Shown in pieces: positions 60,301 to 64,000 of a DNA stretch of 64,000 nt. The DNA lies in NCBI RefSeq assembly GCF_017916365.1, contig NZ_JAFMSU010000002.1, positions 1,178,001 through 1,242,000 of the forward strand. Direction: 5' to 3'. The notes under the pieces are model-generated. The model was not told where the DNA came from. It saw only the letters and a program-made list of their open reading frames with translations, and did no database searches. Every line of letters begins with the position of its first letter. Position 1 is the first letter of the stretch. This DNA is from Rufibacter roseolus (GTDB lineage Bacteria > Bacteroidota > Bacteroidia > Cytophagales > Hymenobacteraceae). Made by a program: the position numbers and the translations under genes.

Positions 60301-63300
60301 GGTGCCTCATACCAGATTCAGGTGCTTAACCCTTCTACCGGAACCTATGTTAACACGGGGAACGCTGTGGCAGGTACAGGCAGTGCAATCACCTTAACTA
60401 CCGGCGCCATTACAACTAGTGGCACGTTCAAAGTGGTAGCTACCAAGAATGGATGCTCTACAGACATGTCCAACACCTTCACGGTGACTGTACCATCTAA
60501 TGCTCTAACCATTACCCCTTCAGTTCAATCTGTCTGTGCGGGTAACACAGCCTCGGTGGTCATCCAAAGCTCAGAAAGTGGCGTTGTGTATCAATTGCAA
60601 ACCGGGTCAGGTGGTACTTTCACCAACACTGGTGCTTCGGTTACTGGTAATGGTGGCAACATCACCCTTACCTCTGCGGCTCTTTCCACCACTGGCGCTA
60701 ATACTTTAAGGGTACTGGCTACCTCAGGGGGATGTGCTCCTTTTGCCCTGACACAGCAGTTTACAGTTAACGTTACTTCTGCCACTCCAACTACCTTCAA
60801 CGTAACTCCTGCTACCCAGACGATCTGTAGTGGCCAGGCTGCTTCTATTGCCCTCTCAGGATCACAGTTAGGTGTTTCCTATCAAATTTTCCTGGGTAGT
60901 ACTTCAGTTGGAAGCATTGTGGAAGGAACAGGCAATGCCTTGACACTTTCAACTGGATCAATTACAGCCGGTGGTACTTACACTGTGGTGGCAACAAACT
61001 CCTGTGGTGCAAGGGTAACCATGTCAGGGAACTCTGTTATTACAGTAACCCCTGTTCCTACCGCCTTCGCAGTTACTCCTACCACACAGGCTATCTGCTA
61101 TAACAATGCGGCCACTTTAACTCTGGCAGGCTCTGAAACTGGAGTTAGCTATCAGGTTCAGATTTACAACCCCGCAACCGGTAACTATACAAACACTGGC
61201 TCTGCTGTAACTGGAACCGGAAGTGCCATTACTTTAACTACTGGCTTGCTGACAGGCAATTCTAACCTGAAAGTAGTTGGCACCAGATCAGGAAATACCT
61301 GCTCAGTTGACATGAGCAACCGCGTGTTTGTCTCTGTGCCATCCGCCAACCTCACAGTGGCAGCCATTACCCCAACTATCTGTAGCGGCGGTACCGCCCA
61401 AATTAGAGTAAGTGCCTCTGAAACGGAGGTTTTCTACCAATTGTTCATCAACGGAGTAGCCACTGGGGCTGCCGTAGAAGGCACCGGGGGAGATATTACC
61501 CTTACCTCAGCCGCTATTACTGCAACTACTTCTTTTACAGTTCAGGCTACGCCAAGCAGCCCTGCCAATTGCGCTGCTTTCACTGTAGGAAGCCCAGTTA
61601 CTGTAACTGTTTCGGCTCCGTCAAACCAAAATAGCACCTTGGTTACTTCAACTAGTATCTGTAGCGGTTCAACCGCCAGCATTAGCCTGGCTAGCTCAGA
61701 AGTTGGGGTAACTTACCAGATTTACAATGGTACCACCCTAACTGGGCTTGGGGTAGCAGGTACCGGAGGTGCCATTACCCTTACCACAGATGCATTGACT
61801 TCCAATGCTTCTCTTAGAGTGTACGCCGTGCGGTCTGGCTGTTCTTCTCTGGCAATTGGCTCTACTTATGCCATCACGGTAACACAATCTCCAGCAGTGC
61901 AGAGCTTTACTTCTAGCCAGCAGGTGGTTTGCTCAGGAGGAACTGTTTCTATCACTTTGCCTTCTTCACAGAACGGCATAGCCTATCAGATCTACAATGG
62001 TGGTGCTGCAAGTGGTGCCCAAGTAACTGGTACAGGTGGTTCTATTACCCTTATGTCTGGTGCTTTAACAGCTTCTACCACTTTGACTGTACAAGCGGTT
62101 AGCCCTGGAAACTGCGGCAATGTCACCATGGAAGGTTATGTAGCTGTAACAGTAAGTCCAACCCCACTAGCGACAAACATCAGCGCTTCTACTACCAAAT
62201 TCTGTGGCAACGGAGGCAATGTAACCTTTACTGCTACCTCAAATCTGGTGAATGGAGTCACATATAGTTTAGCACTAAATGGGACACCAGTTGGTTCCTC
62301 CATTGTTTACAATGGAAGCAATACAGTATCCTTCACCACAAGCGTAAACTCTACTGGAACCTACACTATTGTGGCATCCAGCACAAACTGTCCATCTGCT
62401 ACCTCAGCCCCGGTAACAGTAACAGTATCTCCAACGCCAATTGTGTACAATGTCACACCTGCCTCATTAACCATCTGTAACGGAAACTCAGCTACCATCA
62501 CTCTCTCCAATTCAGAAAATGGCGTTACCTACCAAATTTACAATGGATCTAACCCTAGTGGAACAGCAATTACCGCTACAAGTACTGGTACTTTGACCTT
62601 GACATCAGCTGTGCTATCTGCAAATGCAATCCTAACTATTAAAGCATCAAGAAGCGATTGTCCTGCAGTTGATATGAATGGCTCAACAAATGTGACGGTT
62701 AGCCCAAAACCAGTATCCCCTACAATCACTGCAAACACCAGTTCTGTATGCGGCAACAGCAACGTCACTATTACTGCAAGTTCTAACCTGGTAAGCGGGG
62801 TTTCTTATCAGCTTTATAGAAATGGTATTGCTGAAGGAAACACTATTACCTTCAATGGAAGCAACGCAGTTACGTTTACAGCTGCTGTAACTGAACCATC
62901 CACTAAGTTCACAGTGGTTGCCAGCAGTGCCTCCTGCTCACCTGCTACCTCTAACGAAGTAACAGTGACCTCTATCCCAGCACCTGTTGCTCCTGTTATT
63001 TCAGCCTCTGCCACCACTTTCTGCGGAGCTGATAATGTAGTCATTACTGCTACCGGAAACATGGTGAATGGTGTTTCTTACAGACTTTTCCGTAACGGAG
63101 TAGCAGAAGGTAGCTCTATTACCTATAATGGAAGTAACACGGTTTCCTTTACAGCATCTGTTAGTGCTACAACAAAATTCACCGTGGTGGCCACCAGTGG
63201 TTCTTGCCCTTCTGCCACTTCTAATGAAGTTACCGTCACCGTTAACCCAGCACCAGCTGCGCCGGCAATTACCGCCAGCAACGCTAGCATTTGTGGTGGT

Positions 63301-64000
63301 ACACCGGTTACCATTTCAGTTGGTTCACCAGTAAATGGATACAGTTATCAATTGTTCCTGAATGGCAGCCCAAGTGGCTCACCCGTTGTTGCGAATGGAG
63401 CGGTCTCCTTCACGGCATCTGCGGCCGGCACCTACAGTGTACGCGCTACTTCCAACAACTGTGATAGCCCGGTGTCTAATGAAGTAACTATTACCTCTAC
63501 CCCAACATTCACGGCAAATGCAGGCCCAGATAAAGCCGTTTGTTCAACAAATGCCCAGGGTAGCAAAACAGTTACGCTTGAAGGAAATACGGCTCCATCT
63601 GGCACAAACGGTGCCTGGACTGTAGTTTCTAAGCCAAGTGGTTCAGGAAACCCTGTCTTTGCTGATGCCACCAACCCAACCACTACTGTCTCTGGTTTGA
63701 ATTCGGGAGCTTACGTTTTCAGATGGACCGTGTCCTCTACTTCCTGTGGCTCACAGGCAGATGAGGTAACTATCACGTTGGATTGTGAGGCAGAAGTTGT
63801 TTCTTCTATGCAACCAAAGGCGGTTTCTGAGTACCAGAACGAAGATGTGCTTTTCACATTTGGTGACAGTGATGCTCCTATCACAGCTTATTCTATTGAT
63901 GACAATTATTCAATACCAGGTGTATCTTACCGGATTGTGAATGGTCAGTTAAGAATGTATGTAAGCAACCGCAGTGCCCTGAGATCAGATTTGTATTCTC
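57394..64000 (+). CDS. Giant secreted repeat protein, N-terminal 2,202 codons (no stop in window)
   Basis: The frame opens with ATG at 57394 and has no stop up to the right edge. Signal peptide: LIAFLFFLLYFQYSAQAQ (cut near residue 36). Residues about 37-310 form a unique N-terminal domain (NVLDPNLDNYVSKTN, YVPLSAFSGDGGVG). Residues about 310-845 hold bacterial Ig-like units (TTITGTSTENGGTITLFRNG; ITGTSTTNGTVNVFIEGQ). From about 846 to 2040 at least 13 units of 90-95 residues repeat YQIYNG-type modules with a leading cysteine (TVCNG). Near 2043 a PKD/K319L-like unit begins (NAGPDKAVCSTNAQGSKTVT). Such proteins in Bacteroidota are T9SS-secreted adhesins or gliding-associated proteins; the C-terminal sorting domain would be right of the window. 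Very Thr/Ser/Gly-rich. Confidence 0.88.
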   Translation, partial: MKEKPLLPKSQNCSFLIAFLFFLLYFQYSAQAQTPGLIFQPATGTGRNVLDPNLDNYVSKTNTGYVGANDRTFQYNEIAYRELPQLGSEPLNDLVTGSAGGHTDLAPNPLYMAYNGTQVLFRVRLGGNSSASKGYSFLIDSDGVFNKQRLANGTLVDYTTPSKVKNLGFEFEVVLALNFDVVIYRHRGSGDETDPFTSNVIWRGSTNGGYSQYFQKAIAASTAGGNADYFFDFYVPLSAFSGDGGVGISPTTPLRVTGSTVTSAQTGLEGTISDVGGVDDRTYANDKFRIWRDLIPAFPSTSLQQIQAGEFCQTAAPSAPVISTNPTIRVGTTTITGTSTENGGTITLFRNGTQVVAASPVIVSNGTFSFPLPSGTTLAAGDILTARVTRAASGNCPASTSVSSNTVTVGNQAFVNCTTPAPSFPATNTFNSNQQSVNITSTVNVGASTSGLGTLRVYRDGVYYQGSYPAPTSSTVNGVTTYTYVYTPTACTNGNFRFSYSCGSNNNTNNYGTLTATITPSGGCESPRSNPIYLEGGNERTAPTTTTTPSPTISNTFFCTSTTTLLSGTAANGGPVYLFVNNQPVTKDANGNLVATTTASSTGTWSINLYLYQLQAGDVVSVRTKSTSTNPSLGLSGPSNTLTIGANCETAAPAFTTTAPCPTVTTITGTSSEANGTTVIVYRRSGTTPNTATDTRITETATVSGGAWSAPVLSGITLRGGDVLYAVATAPGGKTVSPASATITVTTPSTAASLGLTLASPIKERATVITGTSTTNGTVNVFIEGQRIAGTATVTGASTTTPVTWSIAINPTNQANLSTGTSVTASITPTGGGCESQQTAAVTVTCVSPSTTPTFTPSAQTVCNNSSATITVANTENGVIYQIYNGSTASGPSMVGNGGTITLSSGNLTAAAVLTVRAFQVGSPDCQATLKGSTSITIAPAPTAYAVTPASTTVCNGATTTVTMANSESGASYQIQVLNPSTGTYVNTGNAVAGTGSAITLTTGAITTSGTFKVVATKNGCSTDMSNTFTVTVPSNALTITPSVQSVCAGNTASVVIQSSESGVVYQLQTGSGGTFTNTGASVTGNGGNITLTSAALSTTGANTLRVLATSGGCAPFALTQQFTVNVTSATPTTFNVTPATQTICSGQAASIALSGSQLGVSYQIFLGSTSVGSIVEGTGNALTLSTGSITAGGTYTVVATNSCGARVTMSGNSVITVTPVPTAFAVTPTTQAICYNNAATLTLAGSETGVSYQVQIYNPATGNYTNTGSAVTGTGSAITLTTGLLTGNSNLKVVGTRSGNTCSVDMSNRVFVSVPSANLTVAAITPTICSGGTAQIRVSASETEVFYQLFINGVATGAAVEGTGGDITLTSAAITATTSFTVQATPSSPANCAAFTVGSPVTVTVSAPSNQNSTLVTSTSICSGSTASISLASSEVGVTYQIYNGTTLTGLGVAGTGGAITLTTDALTSNASLRVYAVRSGCSSLAIGSTYAITVTQSPAVQSFTSSQQVVCSGGTVSITLPSSQNGIAYQIYNGGAASGAQVTGTGGSITLMSGALTASTTLTVQAVSPGNCGNVTMEGYVAVTVSPTPLATNISASTTKFCGNGGNVTFTATSNLVNGVTYSLALNGTPVGSSIVYNGSNTVSFTTSVNSTGTYTIVASSTNCPSATSAPVTVTVSPTPIVYNVTPASLTICNGNSATITLSNSENGVTYQIYNGSNPSGTAITATSTGTLTLTSAVLSANAILTIKASRSDCPAVDMNGSTNVTVSPKPVSPTITANTSSVCGNSNVTITASSNLVSGVSYQLYRNGIAEGNTITFNGSNAVTFTAAVTEPSTKFTVVASSASCSPATSNEVTVTSIPAPVAPVISASATTFCGADNVVITATGNMVNGVSYRLFRNGVAEGSSITYNGSNTVSFTASVSATTKFTVVATSGSCPSATSNEVTVTVNPAPAAPAITASNASICGGTPVTISVGSPVNGYSYQLFLNGSPSGSPVVANGAVSFTASAAGTYSVRATSNNCDSPVSNEVTITSTPTFTANAGPDKAVCSTNAQGSKTVTLEGNTAPSGTNGAWTVVSKPSGSGNPVFADATNPTTTVSGLNSGAYVFRWTVSSTSCGSQADEVTITLDCEAEVVSSMQPKAVSEYQNEDVLFTFGDSDAPITAYSIDDNYSIPGVSYRIVNGQLRMYVSNRSALRSDLYS
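59932..63500 (+). repeat. Array of about 13 Ig-like repeats in the giant surface protein
   Basis: Units start near 59932, 60210, 60495, 60790, 61060, 61345, 61620, 61890, 62160, 62435, 62710, 62980 and 63255. Each has C-x-G early, GVxYQIYNG-like centre, G-T-G-G-x-I-T-L-T and a second cysteine near the end. Two subtypes are seen: YQIYNG...GTGGAITLT and YQLYRNG...NGSNTVTF; the second type dominates after 62160, with adjacent units at 62710 and 62980 very alike, pointing to recent duplication. Confidence 0.8.

Noticed and set aside
57787..63683. Reverse-strand valine-rich open frames opposite the giant surface protein
   Set aside because: They mirror the threonine-rich repeat frame (ACN read backwards gives valine-type codons) and recur with the repeat period.

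Overview
The window reads as chromosome of a Bacteroidota bacterium, most likely a Cytophagales/Hymenobacteraceae member (Rufibacter- or Pontibacter-like). The reasons are a type IX secretion (T9SS) C-terminal sorting domain on a secreted amylase, PorT-type and TolC-type outer-membrane proteins, Bat-type VWA/TPR genes, M1/M28 exopeptidases with signal peptides, eukaryotic-type (GT3 and GH13_8) glycogen enzymes, weak Shine-Dalgarno sites and candidate -7 boxes of the Bacteroidota TAnnTTTG type. The genus is inference.

Layout. 1-0.74 kb: start of etfB (reverse strand, cut by the window edge) diverging from a small TPR gene. 1.1-7.8 kb: an outer-membrane protein followed by a three-part heavy-metal RND efflux operon (TolC-like, membrane-fusion lipoprotein, CzcA/CusA pump). 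9.0-11.1 kb: an overlapping histidine kinase/response regulator pair on the reverse strand. 11.3 kb: a frameshifted scar of a sialate O-acetylesterase gene. 11.6-14.6 kb: a GlxA/AraC regulator diverging from a run of two SRPBCC proteins, a PhnB-like VOC protein and a 77-aa protein. 14.8-17.9 kb: PorT-like beta-barrel, arylamine N-acetyltransferase, ThuA-domain lipoprotein. 18.2-30.0 kb: alpha-glucan locus with a T9SS-exported GH13, a GH13_8 branching enzyme, a GT4 glycosyltransferase, a GH31 alpha-glucosidase and a GT3 glycogen synthase. 30.5-38.4 kb: thioesterase, M28 peptidase, alpha/beta hydrolase, M1 peptidase, clan GH-A glycosidase. 38.6-45.4 kb: accessory stretch with a small lipoprotein-like gene, a nucleotidyltransferase, a LytTR remnant, an intact sialate O-acetylesterase, a duplicated TPR protein, a broken YceI gene and an orphan gene tail. 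45.5-45.95 kb: tRNA-Arg, tRNA-Pro and tRNA-Ser. 46.2-51.1 kb: BatB/BatC-like pair, thiolase, a repeat protein of the YwqK family. 51.7-57.0 kb: biotin operon bioB-bioF-bioD-bioA with a KAS-type ketosynthase fused into it by overlap. 57.4 kb to the right edge: first 2,202 codons of a giant repeat-rich surface protein that has no stop inside the window.

The strongest cross-cutting signal is not a gene. More than a dozen gaps carry an imperfect hairpin with a TTTT-loop-AAAA core (typically TGTTTT...AAAACAGGCCTAAAAC), while the outer arms differ from copy to copy and still match their own partner. This looks like a dispersed, structurally maintained intergenic family that sits at gene ends. Other points to re-examine are the ketosynthase in the biotin operon, the eukaryotic-type glycogen set and three degraded genes that mark past deletion events. 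No CRISPR array, prophage, transposase, integron or known riboswitch was recognised.
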